Position numbers and translations under genes: made by a program
In this document: one piece after another, positions 1 through 11,343 of the stretch
Layout: each line of letters opens with the position of its first letter
Numbering within the stretch: position 1 is the first letter of the stretch
The notes under the pieces: generated by a model
What the model was told of the DNA's origin: nothing
Database searches by the model: none
Seen by the model: the letters and a program-made list of their open reading frames with translations, nothing else
Source: Seminavis robusta
Taxonomy: Eukaryota; Bacillariophyta; Bacillariophyceae; Naviculales; Naviculaceae
Reading direction: 5' to 3'
NCBI GenBank assembly: GCA_903772945.1
Contig: CAICTM010000351.1
Span: forward strand, 1-64,000
DNA length: 64,000 bases

Positions 1-270
1 GTTGAGCATTGTCAGATGATAGAATTCTGCGACAATGTACTGGACAGGGGAGTACTGAGTGGGGCACAAATTAACAGTGGAGATCACGGTAACTTGCTGG
101 GCAATGTGTGGTTAGTTAGTACAGATTCACGGCGATACTTCCGGAATTTGGATTGATGGTGAGGTTAAAATTGGGCTTACGTGGTGTTATAAGGGGCGAA
201 CCATGAGTGGTTTTTCTTATTGTAGAAGCTGGATTGGGATCCAAAGAACTTTGCCATGCACAACGAATGA
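1..270 (+). CDS. Possible 3' end of a gene cut by the left edge (partial)
   Basis: Frame 1 is open from the first base. A good splice pair (GTTAGT at 115, acceptor ending TTATTGTAG at 225) joins it in frame to a short terminal exon that stops with TGA at 268-270. The model is exons 1-114 and 226-270, about 52 residues, ending in KLDWDPKNFAMHNE. The composition is protein-like and the intron (111 nt) has a normal size for this window. I recognise no family. Another reading with a different junction is possible, so this is a weak call based on splice signals and an open frame only. Confidence 0.28.
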
Positions 271-1925
271 GAGACATGCTGCAAGATTTAAGGATACTAT
301 TGGGCTTTCTGTCCTAGGAGAAGATCAATACGATGAAATTGTTCCAGCGAGAAGACGGTTCTTGTTATAAGTATAAACGGTAGGGATTTAGGGTAAATTA
401 ATCTATATTAAAAACTTTTATTACTACAACTACCTTTCTGAGATTCGCATTGCACCTCGTACGTATTCAATGTCAGTCATTGAAAAAATCAAGCGTCCAA
501 TCAATACACAGGTGACCCCGAAAAATTAGGAACCAACTTTTTAAAATGTGAAGAACGCAAGAGCGACTTTCATGTGCATGTACATGCGTTGACTGTATCC
601 GTCAATACAATACTAGTCGAATACGTAGACTTCTACAGGGCCTTCTAAGTAATGCGCGCCGGGTATAATTCAAACCTCTGCCCCCATCGGTACCATTACC
701 CCTAAAGCAAATCGTCTCCAGGAGACGAAATACAACAGAGCATCTTAGACACCGGTATTGCCATGAGCAGGTTAGGTCGACAGCATACCGATACCACTGG
801 CTTGGTGAACGACATGCTGGCAACGATGGTATCCAATCAGGACTACATACATGTGGTACCTAATCTTTTTCAAAACAATATAAAAATGCTACTAGCTACC
901 GGGTGGTAGCTGCAATAGGAGCAGCTACATCGTTACGTTTGACCGGTAGCACCTTGTAATAGAGGGCGGGATTCCCGGCCATGCTAGAGTTCCCGGCCAT
1001 GCTAGAGTTATAAAGATGTAGGACAAGGCTTGCTGCGGCCAGGAACAAGCAAGCAGCAAGCAAATGTCAGATCTCCTCGAGGCATTGAGAGCATACCATG
1101 TATCGTACACTTGTAGTAATCTCCGGGGCTTTCACAGATATCCAGAAGCTAAGGCAGCCATGTCGATTCAGGAGTGGACGAGTCAGGCACCAAGGCCAAT
1201 ACAGTGGTACCGCAATACATGGTAGAACAGGCAGGTGTTTCGAAATACGGTACGCGGGATCAGCGCAAGTAAACTGCTCCTTGCTACTTGTTTGCTTGCT
1301 AGGCGGAGGATCAGGCCAGATAGATACATGTAGACAAAGGGATCTTGGATCGAGATGATTAGCGATTCCTATGTTTTGTCTCTTCGTTCATGCCAACACT
1401 TCAAGCCGTACTAGTACAGTATTGGTACAATACAGTCGTACGGCGGACGATGCTGCCAGCGGTACCGGTACCATGCAGAGCAACCGCAATAATATTGCGG
1501 TTGTACTCCCGTCTAAGGAACGGCCGTTGCAGCATCTTCGCCGTTACAACAATTTTTGTCGACTGCTGGTAAAGTCGTGCGGACGCCTTTGGCGATATGG
1601 AAATTTCACACTCAGCAGGGTATATAGACATCTAAAGACACGAAGATCGAAGGAAACCACTTCTTAACCCCCAAGTCCCTTGGATGAAGTAACTCCCACC
1701 ACTAAACTTGAGTGTTGCCCAACATCCATCGGTGTTGTTGCCAAAGAGAGATACAACGCACCAACAGCATCAAAGGAGTCTCCATTGACAGATTTTTGGC
1801 TGTTGTCTCTCCGCGAGCAGACGACCGTTGTTCCGTTGCTACCAATTGCGAGGGGCACCCACCCAACAAAACTCTCCCCGTACCTTCCGATTGCCCTCGG
1901 TTGGCACTCCAGAACAAATCCAACC
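271..1925. other. Intergenic stretch with small repeats
   Basis: I see no supported gene here; open frames are short and of mixed composition. It contains an exact 18-bp tandem duplication at 972-1007 and a perfect GGTACCGGTACC palindrome at 1461-1472. An upstream exon of the following membrane-protein gene could lie here, because that gene lacks a recognisable signal peptide, but I could not identify one. Confidence 0.5.
972..1007. repeat. 18-bp tandem duplication
   Basis: The unit TTCCCGGCCATGCTAGAG occurs twice back to back at 972-989 and 990-1007 without mismatch. Confidence 0.85.
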
Positions 1926-3736
1926 ATGAGCACTACGTCGCTGCGACGACGGGGCCAACTGATTCCCTTGGAACCCCCTGTTCCTGGTCAGGAGGAAGCC
2001 CATTACGAATTCACGGGTGGCTTTGGCGATGACCCCAATATCTTTGATCACTATGCAAGTCCTTGCGAGTTTCGAGTCAGCAACGATCCACTGGTTGTCT
2101 TCGACCAGGACGTTTGCGATGCGACAATATACGGGTGTACAGGAGACCATAGCTTCTTGGTCCAGGCAAACGAGGATGTGAGACCATTGGAACTTAAATA
2201 TGAATACGACCTTTACTTCGGATATGACAGCACATCCCACGAATTCCAAGACATGGTGGACTTTATTGAAGGGACCATGCTTGAACACATGGCAACGTTG
2301 CTGGGTTTGAAAGACTGTAACGGGGCTTCTGCCATCGTTCGAAGACGGCACAATAACAATAGACGGAAACTGGAATCCTTCACAGATGAGCTAAAGGCGG
2401 CGTTCGTTGCAATCAATTCTGAACCAGGGGACCAAAGTCGGTCGCCGGCCTACGGTGCGTACTTGTTGCGGACACACATTGTGTAGTGGGAACTGTTCAA
2501 TGCTTTCCGATGCTCATGTCTGTGGAACTTGAAATTCTTTTCGCAACAGAATGTATAGAAGCACCCCAACAAGGCATAAAATGCGAGGCAATGGTAGGAT
2601 ACATGACGCTCTATATGGAGAGCTCGATGGCTTCAACCTTTCAGCAATCCACAGAGATGCAGGATGCCTTGTTGGAAGCAATTCAGGCGGGCATGGAATC
2701 CGACGTCTATGTCAAAGGGGCGATTCAAAAACTAGTTTATGTCGGCGACAGATCTGCTGGGGATGGGGATACTGTCGTCGATGAGACTCTTGTTAACACC
2801 CCACTTGTTGAGGTAACCAATGCTCCAGACACTGAGGAGCCATTTTCGATTGTCATCCCTCTTGACTCGGCTGACCCGGTTGTGCCGATAGGAGTCGCAG
2901 AGGAACAGAACAGGGCTGTAGACAACGAAGGGGGTTCAAGAGCTCTAAGCAACACTGAGATTGGCTTGATTGCGGGTGGCGCGAGCTTCCTGTTCCTTCT
3001 CGTTTTACTCGCAATCTGTTGCTTTTGCAAACGACGGCGAAGACGAACGTCTGACTCTTCTGCCGCAAGCTCCGGCAGTGAGAACGAGGTGCCAACTAAA
3101 ATGATGATAGTGGAAGATGACGGGGATGCCACAAGAGAAGTGGGTGGTTCAAGTATCTGCTTTAAGAGACGGCGTCGCCAAAAGAAGATTGCCCCATCAA
3201 AGTATGGCATGGAAGGGGCTGAAATTCCAGGTTCGCTGGCTGCCATGGATGCCCTCGCCTTGCAACCACAGGTGGGCAACAGTCAACAAACGGTGCCGCC
3301 AGAGATGATCAACAGCCTACACATGATGCAACGAATCGAAGTAGGACGTGACACAGACGACGATGGGCTCTCATTACCCCCAGCAATTCCTCGAGTGGTG
3401 AAGAGTTCGTCCAGTTCAATGGAACGACAAGAACGACAAGTGCCGCCGGCGAGTCAAGTAGTAGTGGATCAGGGACAAGAAATGACAGCTACATACACCA
3501 TGTCTACCGTCCCACTTTCGCCAGTGAGGAACTCCAAAAGCGGGATATCACCTTCCGAGGTATCCCCCAAGCGGCTTCCACCAGAACTGAACACTCCGTA
3601 TGTCGCCCCACCGGTGGCGAATCAGGAATCTGAATCGTTTGCAGTGAAATCTCGTGACACTAGCTTTTATGGATCGGCCATGAGCACTCTGAGCAATCTG
3701 AGGCGGATCGTAACTTCCAGCTCTGATAGTTCCTGA
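1926..3736 (+). CDS. Single-pass membrane protein with SEA-like ectodomain
   Basis: The model has two exons, 1926-2454 and 2550-3736 (571 aa), joined by a 95-nt intron with donor GTGCGTAC and a pyrimidine-rich acceptor ending CGCAACAG. This removes the apparent stop and frame change near 2480. Residues 1-310 look extracellular, with paired cysteines and a region of alternating hydrophobic strands and helices resembling SEA-type or diatom adhesion-type ectodomains (my inference). A membrane segment at about 314-337 (IGLIAGGASFLFLLVLLAIC) is followed by a stop-transfer run KRRRRR. The remaining ~230 residues are a Ser/Pro-rich cytoplasmic tail with a second basic cluster. No N-terminal signal peptide is visible after the first ATG (1926), so a 5' exon may be missing. 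The layout matches the larger gene at 53709. The function is unknown. Confidence 0.65.
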
Positions 3737-4680
3737 TCTCTTGGCATCAAAACCCCCGCATTTGTTTGAAAGACATGTGTTTACTGCATTTCTCCGTTTC
3801 CGGCAGCACAAACTGCTGCAGGTCATGAGCGACTGATGACACTCTCTGAAACAACCAATGACAACAATAAATTTGCTATGCTTCGCTCTCTACTAAAAGT
3901 TAGGTACTCTGGTCGATGTACGGTATGTTGACAACCTCCCTTAACTTCAATGTCAGGACTTCATTTGGAGATTGGTTACTACTAGCTAGATGTCTTACAA
4001 GAGAATTGTCACAAACTTCAGGGCAGGGGCCCAGGAAGCCTGGAGGTGCATGCCTTGCATTCAAGAGAGTTGTCACCACGGAAGCCAGTCAGGGAAACTT
4101 CTGATTGGTACCGTAGCCAGTACCGGTACTGGTATCCATGAAGCTCTTGTGACCGATACCATCCGTGTCATTTGCTAGAGCTGTCACCCAGCAGTCTTCT
4201 TCTCCTCACTCATGCTTGGCTAGTTGATAATACCATAATATACCATTATACCATTATTAGCCATTACGTAGCTCATTAGCTACAGCTCAAGGTCCGTATC
4301 TAATTAGACAACAAAAACCTACCCAGCGTAGAAGCGGTTCTTTGTGACCAGTCACGATTAGTACCGGGGGTACGGTACCGTACGGGTAGTGGTATTAATA
4401 CCACCATGTACACGAAGTAAGTCTCAGCAATGACACCGACTTTTTCGACTGATTCGATTCGACTCCGTGTATGCCTAGCTAGCAATTTTTCGTCAGTTAG
4501 TTATTGCGAATGTTGCGATGACACCCTTCACACTTTTTTGAAACACACTCGCATTACCGCTCCACCCGGTAGAAGTAGCCGTTGTCAAACTCACACACAA
4601 GCACAAAACGACAAACACCAAGACAACCACCTCTTCAGCTATTACTATTAGAAGTAATAGTAATAAGAATCAGCAATAGA
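3737..4680. other. Intergenic stretch with palindromic GGTACC/ACCGGT motifs
   Basis: No gene is supported here. The stretch holds several TACCGGTA-type palindromes near 4105-4135 and 4365-4390, and an A/T-rich segment with TACCATTA repeats near 4230-4260. The last part is presumably the promoter and 5' UTR of the gene starting at 4681. Confidence 0.5.
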
Positions 4681-5670
4681 ATGTCGCATGCTTCTGAATC
4701 CCCCTCCGCCCGAGCTCCACCGGAAGAAGAAGAAGAAGACATCCCCTTTAGTGGTTTTGATGAGATTGAGAATGCCTTCAACAGAGTCTCCCTAGTGGCT
4801 GACTCTTTGTTGGATTCGATCAATGACGATTCATTGCGTGCCAAGGATCGAGAGCGACAGCGACGTCGAAACAAGAACAAAAGATCTCCTGGTAGATCTA
4901 CTTATTACAACTCGGACTCTTCTGTGGATGATGACCTGACCGACTACAACAATAATACGGCTGCGTCTCATGCTGGCAAACACACGTCGACTTCTGCTGA
5001 GGGTCGCCATGCACCAGAACAGGTGCACCGAAATGTGGTATCTCCCTACGATGCGTATACCTCGAACAACAATAGTGATCACAACTACACTCCTACTTCC
5101 TACTATCAGGATGACGACGTCTCTTTGCTGGGAGACTCGATAGTGGGTGCCGATGATGGTGATTCCCTCGATGGATCCTTGGTGCATGACCTGCATAATT
5201 TAAAGAGTATCCAAAAAGCCATGCAGGCTGATCTCATGAAAGGGGAAGAAGACTTCCAGGCGAATGTGACTTCTACCGAAGGAGGAGAGTTCAATGGCAA
5301 GTCCTTCTTTCAAAAACTCGAAGCCGCTGCTGCCGAAAATAATGGCAAGACACCCAAGACGCACAATCTGAATTTCAAGTCCAAGCTACTCGCCAACAAG
5401 AACCGAAACAAGCCATTTGCGACCATTGATATTCGCCGCAAATCACACACCGCGACAATCGACAACAAGCCGCCGCAACCGTCCTTGTGGGAACAGCTTC
5501 GAACATTTGTCACCAAGTATCTCGGTGACAAACCCAATCTACCGTTCTTTCTTTTCAATGCCATTGTCTGGATTGCCGTGTTCAAAATTGCACTTGCGGC
5601 AAGAAAGTATCTGGTGGAAGACGATGGTACACTTGGCATGTCTCCATTTGTACTGGCAATGACAAGTTAA
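4681..5670 (+). CDS. Acidic protein with C-terminal membrane anchor
   Basis: This is an uninterrupted 329-aa frame; 4681 is its first ATG. The N-terminus is very acidic (a run of Glu at residues 15-20), followed by a basic cluster (RERQRRRNKNKR) and a long polar, Asn/Ser/Asp-rich region with little predicted order. A single hydrophobic segment at about residues 285-305 (FFLFNAIVWIAVFKIALAA) lies close to the C-terminus, with some 24 residues after it. That layout suggests a tail-anchored or C-terminally anchored protein of the ER, Golgi or outer membranes with most of its mass in the cytosol. I recognise no family. The gene is convergent with DDX1, leaving a 480-bp gap. Confidence 0.7.
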   Translation: MSHASESPSARAPPEEEEEDIPFSGFDEIENAFNRVSLVADSLLDSINDDSLRAKDRERQRRRNKNKRSPGRSTYYNSDSSVDDDLTDYNNNTAASHAGKHTSTSAEGRHAPEQVHRNVVSPYDAYTSNNNSDHNYTPTSYYQDDDVSLLGDSIVGADDGDSLDGSLVHDLHNLKSIQKAMQADLMKGEEDFQANVTSTEGGEFNGKSFFQKLEAAAAENNGKTPKTHNLNFKSKLLANKNRNKPFATIDIRRKSHTATIDNKPPQPSLWEQLRTFVTKYLGDKPNLPFFLFNAIVWIAVFKIALAARKYLVEDDGTLGMSPFVLAMTS

Positions 5671-6150
5671 TCAATCACAGTGGGCACACAGTACAGTACC
5701 AACAGGCAACCAAACAAGCATGGGTTTTGGCACAAGTAAATAGAAGTACAGTCATGTGTTTTGTGTTGTTTGTTGTGGTGGAAAAAAGAGAGAGACGACC
5801 GATAATAAATGATGCGTCTCTCTCGATTTCGTGATGATAAAAAGGTGGTGCAATTCTTACGTGTTAACAAATGATGCAAAAAAAGATGTAACAAAGAAAC
5901 AAAATCATACTGCGGAGAACGAAAGATAAAAACGATAGAGTTTGAAGATTCCAAAGAAAGAAAGCATGTCGACTAGATAGCTTGTACGGTACTGGTAGCT
6001 CCATCTGTCATTGCGGTACACTAGCTTCCAAATTATATGCCGATACTAGTACCTATCCAATCGAAGAACCCCAACGCAAGGGCCGACCTCCAATCATCTG
6101 ATCAAGTTTAATGTAACTCAATAGTATAGCTGATGTTTTGTTTTAGACAC
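5671..6150. other. Gap between convergent genes
   Basis: This holds the 3' flanks of the genes ending at 5670 (plus) and 6151 (minus). I see no further gene. It includes an A-rich plus-strand segment near 5860-5940. Confidence 0.5.
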
Positions 6151-9100
6151 TCAGGCAATGGGTACGCCTTTCGCTTGTGCGTTTCGAAAACGATGTCGAA
6201 TGCTCCAATAGTCCTTTTGCATAGACGACTCTGCCTTGGTCAGCACATCTAGCTGGCTGCTGATTGCATCCATCTTGGCCTTGACCTCAGGGTTGAGAGG
6301 ACCATTTCCCTGCACGCGTTCACCATAGGATTTGTTCGCGACGAGGGCTTCCACGTTTGCTGGTAATACCAATCCAGGGTACTGTAGCTTTGTATCCTTT
6401 ACGTTGTTCGCAACCAAGAGCTTGTCAATATTGCCAAAGTACTGTGGCTCATTGTACCAAATGCAATTGCCTTTCCGATGAAAAGAGAAGACATTGTGTT
6501 GAGCATGGCAAACCAACGCGCAAGTAACACACAAGCTAGCTAGAGTCTAGGCTAGCAAGACATACCTCCAGCATCAAAGTCTCGGGTATCTTCGCAAGGT
6601 GGTTTCTTTCCTTTGCGACAAAACCATACTCGTTCTTTCACAGTCGAAACCAGACTGATGGCCAAACCCATGTGATCCGCACGACCAACTCTTCCGACCC
6701 TATGAACATAGATCTCTTTGCAAGGAGTCGTGAGGGACGACAGCAGAGCAGAAGTCCATGAGACCAAAGTTGCCACGAAGCGAAGTGCGTACCTGGTTTG
6801 TCGGGTAGTGTGCAATTGATCACGAATGGAAGATTCCTTATGTCAATTCCTCTTGCTGCCACATCGGTGCAAACCAATATTCTCACATCGCCTTCCTTGA
6901 AGGCACGCAATGAGCTTTGACGTTCCTCCATCGACCTCATGCCCGCAAGAACTCTACAGCTGTACTTGTCTGCAATTCCGATATCGCCAGCACTACCAAT
7001 GCCCTTTAAGTACTTCTCAAGTAGATCGCAGTCCAAGTTGGTACGGCAGAATACAAGGACCTGGTCCATGCCAAATTTCTCCATGACTTCGACCAGGACT
7101 CTTGGCTTCAGCTGCTTGATGACTTCGCTGCTCTTCGATGCTTCATCGGTGATCTTCTTGACTTCAACTTTTGCAGAAAGTTTCCCATTTCTGTGCACTG
7201 CGTCGGTTTCGATAAGTTCATCATCTTTCAACTTGACGGTGGATGGATTCAACTGTATAAAGCAATGATGAACGGTGTCAGGTAGCATGCTGTCATTCTG
7301 ACCTCGTAGATCTATCCACAAGGGTTGATGGCACAATGTGCTCGAAAGCTCCTGAACTTCTTTACTACGCAGTGTTGCGGAGAAGAAACAAACTTGGAGC
7401 CGATCAAACAAGGACTGGTGTGCCTCTGTGGAAGCAACAAGACGACCAAAGATGCTCTGAATGTTGTCGACTGAATCGGATGAAACAAGCTCGTCAGCCT
7501 CGTCGAGGACACTGTTGGCGACAGAAGCGAACCTTGAGTATCGCTGGGTTGGATTGAGTCGTCATGGCCGTGCCACAATGAGAATACGTACAATAGACGA
7601 CAACGAGAGGGCTGGATAGTTCCTTTCTTCAAATAAGATGCAATGATAGGTGGCGTCCCAACCAGTACATCCACACTATTTTCCTTGAGCATCTTCAGTG
7701 TTTCCGTGGGCTTTACTCCACCAACCAACAGAGCCGCCCCCACGGGAGTCTCACGCAGCCGCTTTCCTAGTGTCACAAAAGCCTGGTAACTGGATCGTTT
7801 TTCGAGACGGCAATCAACGAGCGTTGGAACACTGCAAGAAAAATCGAGACTGCGTCGATGAAACAAAGAGGAGCTTCAACACTTGTAAACTCACCTTTGC
7901 TCTGCCAAATCCCGGGTCGGTTCAATGACAATTGCCAGAGGGCCTTGCCGTTTACTATCGGTCAACTTTTCTGCATGTGCATGGTTTGGGTTCTTTGCAC
8001 CCTCATTGCTTGCCATTGACAAGGAAACAGGCTGGAAACCGTTTGGGGGCGGGAATCGAAGTGGATCTGCAAAGTTTAACTCGCAACTGGAGTTCTTCAT
8101 GCAAATTGTTGGATAAAGCGTCTTTCCTGGTCCAACTTTGAATGGGTTTCCTAGGTTTTTGCCGTTACAACTGAAAGAGATCTTTGCGCCACCGGAATCC
8201 TCAAACTCCAAATGACATCCTATCACATCATCTTTTGTAAAGGAGGCTCTGTTCCCTTCACTGGGAAACGGATCATACTTGCCAGTGGTGACTGTCACTC
8301 CAGTCCCTCCATATCCCCAACCGTTCGCATCCTTTAGAAAAGATAGTGAGCATGAGAAGAATGGAGGGCAAGAATGAAGCACTGCAACACTTACCGTTCC
8401 CAGTTTCAAAGAGCCTTCTGAAGTGGACCAGCCAACTCGTACCGTACCATCCTTATCCAAGATGGTGCACTCAAAAGAGTATCCAGTTGCACCATGTTTG
8501 TCTCCCTTTTTTCCAACCTTTATCCCTGCTGCACAACGGCAACCAGCCCATCGCGTTTTGTCACTGGATTGAAGCTGCAATTCATTACCATTTGGATGAA
8601 AGGCAATCGTCTGGTCCCGGTCCTGTGTTGACATGATAAATTCCATATCTGGTGGACCCTTACCCTTTTCATCAATAGGTTTGTTGTTGCTACCCTGCTT
8701 GCTACCTTTTTGGTCTTGCTCCTTGTATTCCACACAGAGTTGAAGTACCGGCAAGGCAAATGCTACAAGCGACCAAAGTTAAATACCGATACAAGCGGCC
8801 AATACCAAACTGTCCCACTGATAACTTTGGATGTCAACTCACCGGCAGTTTTCCTGTGAAGTTAAAACCAAGTAGGCATCGGCCTGGTGAGCCACGGAAT
8901 CCTCTTCGAACAGAACAAACGATATCGGAAGCAATAATACTTGAGCAGAAATCTCCACAACTCACCCAGAACCGGTTTCTGCAGAACCCTATATACAGTA
9001 AGTAAATGAGCCACCACAATGCAATATTAGTTAGCTACCGGTGTGGTCTGAACATCATGTGACAACGATTCGATTCAGGTCACTCTACTAACCATCACAT

Positions 9101-9227
9101 CTCTGCCACCGAGCAGCATCGGGATCGCCTCTTCTTGGATATCACTTGGCAATCCCCATCCCAGATCTTCCTCGCAAGTTTGCACGAGTTCAGGCAGCAA
9201 ACCAAGCGATTCCCAGCCACCAGCCAT
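6151..9227 (-). CDS. DDX1: DEAD-box RNA helicase DDX1 (SPRY-containing)
   Basis: Nine exons read on the minus strand: 9227-9093, 8988-8966, 8853-8843, 8762-8395, 8331-7895, 7831-7592, 7511-6793, 6715-6566 and 6470-6151, giving 800 aa in a continuous frame. Residues 1-45 are the Q-motif region (WGLPSDIQEEAIPMLLGG). Walker A, AETGSGKT, is assembled across the 23-nt and 11-nt exons. A SPRY domain is inserted between motifs I and Ia, the hallmark of DDX1 (VGWSTSEGSL, WGYGGTG, IGCHLEFEDSG). Further motifs are PTRDLAEQ, VLDEADEL, SATL, VFCRTNLDCDLLEKYL, CTDVAARGID and VHRVGRVGRA, and the DDX1-specific C-terminal CIWYNEPQ follows. DDX1 family proteins act in RNA processing, tRNA splicing complexes and RNA repair. 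The start ATG faces the MaoC-like gene across 234 bp. Confidence 0.93.
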
Positions 9228-9461
9228 ACTTTCAAGTCAAACAGTAGTGGTATAACTGAATCTTTACGAGCTACAGTGGAGCTTTCTTAAATCAAATTGT
9301 GGTTGTTCGAGGAAGTGCATCAAGCATCGCACCTGTGTCTTGCGTGCCGAGGGCAGGTCAAGGGGCGATCTTTAGACACATTTCCCTCCACCAAAGAAGC
9401 AACGTTGGCGGCTCTGCTGACATAAACAGTAGCCTCCTCATTTTTGCAGCCCAAAGATCCA
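9228..9461. promoter_or_regulatory. Shared divergent promoter region
   Basis: Only 234 bp separate the start codons of DDX1 (minus) and the MaoC-like dehydratase (plus), so both promoters and 5' UTRs must lie here or overlap. I see no obvious TATA element. This is inferred from spacing. Confidence 0.45.
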
Positions 9462-10190
9462 ATGCTTGCATCGTCCTTTCAGAGATCATTGCGACAGTGT
9501 TGTCGCGCCAAGACCATTGCAAACCTTCCCGTTCGATGTGACAAAGCCTTCACAAACCGTGTGTTCTCATCTGATGTAAAGGGAAGCATCCCAATAGATG
9601 GCATTGGTGTCGAAGTCGGGCAATATGCTATGGTGCGTTTTGTTGGCCGTGGACCATCTCTAGAGTTTTGGGTCTCGCTCTGAACCATGCAGTAATGCGT
9701 TTTTTTGTTTCCTTCCTCCTGGCACATTTTATTAAAGGTGGAACGATCATTCTCGGCAGAACAGGTGCTCCAGTTTGGAAATCTGATTCATGATTTGAAC
9801 CCATTGCACTTGACGTGGCAAGAAGAAACCTTGCCTCTCGAATTGCAGACTCATCCCCTGCTGCTACAACAAGAAAAACAGGAAGGCCCTTCTTCTTCTC
9901 TGCCAAGACCCATTGTCCATGGCATGTTGGTATCCAGTCTATTTTCCAGCATTTTTGGTACCTTGGTGCCTGGCGCCGTTTACATGAACCAAACATTGAA
10001 CTTTAGTGCTCCCGTTTTTGTAGATGATTTGGTGGTTGGCAGAGTAGACATAACTCGTGTGCGCAACTTTAAAGCGGGTGGAGTGGTTGTGACCTGTGAC
10101 ACTCGAGTACTGCGAAAAGAGACCGAATGTGTCAGTGGCAAGGCCAATGTGTGGCTTCCCGGGGCCAGCAAAAAGACACCGGCAAGCTAG
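9462..10190 (+). CDS. MaoC-like hotdog dehydratase, probably mitochondrial
   Basis: Two exons, 9462-9632 and 9738-10190, encode 207 aa; the 105-nt intron has donor GTGCGT, phase 0. The first ATG gives an Arg/Ser-rich presequence without acidic residues (MLASSFQRSLRQCCRAKTIA), typical of a mitochondrial transit peptide. The mature part shows the MaoC/R-hydratase hotdog signature: the hydratase-2 motif region HDLNPLH with catalytic-type Asp and His, then RPIVHGMLVSSLFSSIFGTLVPG and strands with PVFVDDLV. The family hydrates or dehydrates (R)-3-hydroxyacyl thioesters. In mitochondria the best analogy is 3-hydroxyacyl-ACP dehydratase of type II fatty acid synthesis (HTD2), but an R-specific enoyl-CoA hydratase role is equally compatible. 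Confidence 0.85.
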
Positions 10191-10647
10191 ATACAAGTAA
10201 AGGATTGCTGCACACCAGACCGATCATCCCAGATAGATGTGCATGTGCATCTAGTACCGTACATGCACCGTACTTGAGTAAGGAAACAGTCGTCGGCTAC
10301 ATTTACGCTTTGGCCGTCATGCTTCTACGTAGCGCCTTGCTACGAAACAGAGTGCAACGTGGTATCGGAAAAGTATTTCTCCGCGCTACAATTATTTGGT
10401 CTGTTCTTCAGTCTATGTCATCATTATTTGTACCGGTAGATGAAATGGTTGCCATTCCAAAGCATCAATCAATACAGTGCATCCAGTGTGGTTGCAGGGA
10501 TACAGGAATACATCCTTCCTCTCCGAGCAAAACGGCCAGTCTTGACCAGACCAATGCCAGAGAGCGAGAATTTCAGAAGAACAGTACCGGTACCGGTACC
10601 TGGAACTGCTGCTGATTGCTGTTTCATCAATAATAATTGATTGATCC
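10191..10647. other. Gap between convergent genes
   Basis: No gene is supported. The stretch carries a 16-bp run of overlapping TACCGGTA palindromes at 10585-10600 close to the 3' end of the histidine phosphatase gene. Confidence 0.5.
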
Positions 10648-11343
10648 TCATATCCTTCCCAGATTTTGCAGTCTGACAAATTTTCCATTCTGTGAGACCA
10701 ATTGTCCCTGAAAAAAGTCACAATTGTAAACGCGTCTTCCATTCTCCAGCATCATTGGGAAATATGCTTGGAAGCATGCTTCAATCCAGACCCCATGGGA
10801 GACGACACAAATGTTGGTTTCCTCCCGTTTCGCTACCCAGTCCAAGAATTGCGTGACTCGTTGGACGACATCGTCTATGGTTTCTCGTCGAGTCTCACTC
10901 CATTGTTCGTCTCGATCCGTCATGGAAGGATCGAAATGTACAAACGGCCAATGTTTCTCTAGCAAAGACTTGTCGCGACGTTTGTCTGGATAATGCATTC
11001 CGTAGGCTTCGCGTACTTGTTCCATGCACGTCAAGGGAATGGGGTCCTTGTCATAAGAGGAAGTGCCAGGAGGAAAAAAGACCAAATGAGCCGTCTGGAG
11101 ACATCTCGTCAACGGCGATGCGATAATCAAATCGACGCTTTGAAGTGGTCCATCCGCAAGGCGTTCGCGGACACTCAGAGCTTGTTTCATCCCCTGTGTC
11201 ACCAACGGTGGATCCCAGAGGGTGGGAGAACGCAAATTGGGCGAGGCTCCCGTGACTGGGTCTGGTAAGTTGTGCTTGGCCACGCCATGTCGTAAGAACA
11301 TGATCGTCTGGATCTTTTCGTCTCGTTTGCCCGATGCCTTCAT
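10648..11343 (-). CDS. Histidine phosphatase (phosphoglycerate mutase-like) family protein
   Basis: This 231-aa intronless frame starts at the ATG giving MKASGKRDEKI; an in-frame ATG at 11421 would add 26 residues. The catalytic RHG loop is near the N-terminus (IMFLRHGVAKHN), and the second conserved His lies in CVVSHGVWIEACF. An Arg in IIASPLTRCLQTA and a Glu in the MEQVREAYG segment complete the expected active site. The family includes phosphoglycerate mutases and broad-specificity phosphatases that use a phospho-His intermediate. The divergent mid-region (RDKSLLEKHWPFVHFDPSM) resembles small eukaryotic and fungal PGAM-like phosphatases rather than glycolytic mutase. The substrate cannot be inferred. 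It appears cytosolic. Confidence 0.88.
   Translation of the reverse strand: MKASGKRDEKIQTIMFLRHGVAKHNLPDPVTGASPNLRSPTLWDPPLVTQGMKQALSVRERLADGPLQSVDLIIASPLTRCLQTAHLVFFPPGTSSYDKDPIPLTCMEQVREAYGMHYPDKRRDKSLLEKHWPFVHFDPSMTDRDEQWSETRRETIDDVVQRVTQFLDWVAKREETNICVVSHGVWIEACFQAYFPMMLENGRRVYNCDFFQGQLVSQNGKFVRLQNLGRI

Noticed and set aside
2455-2486. A 32-nt intron in the membrane-protein gene at 1926
   Set aside because: It keeps the frame, but the same donor with the acceptor at 2549 gives a normal 95-nt intron with a better pyrimidine tract.
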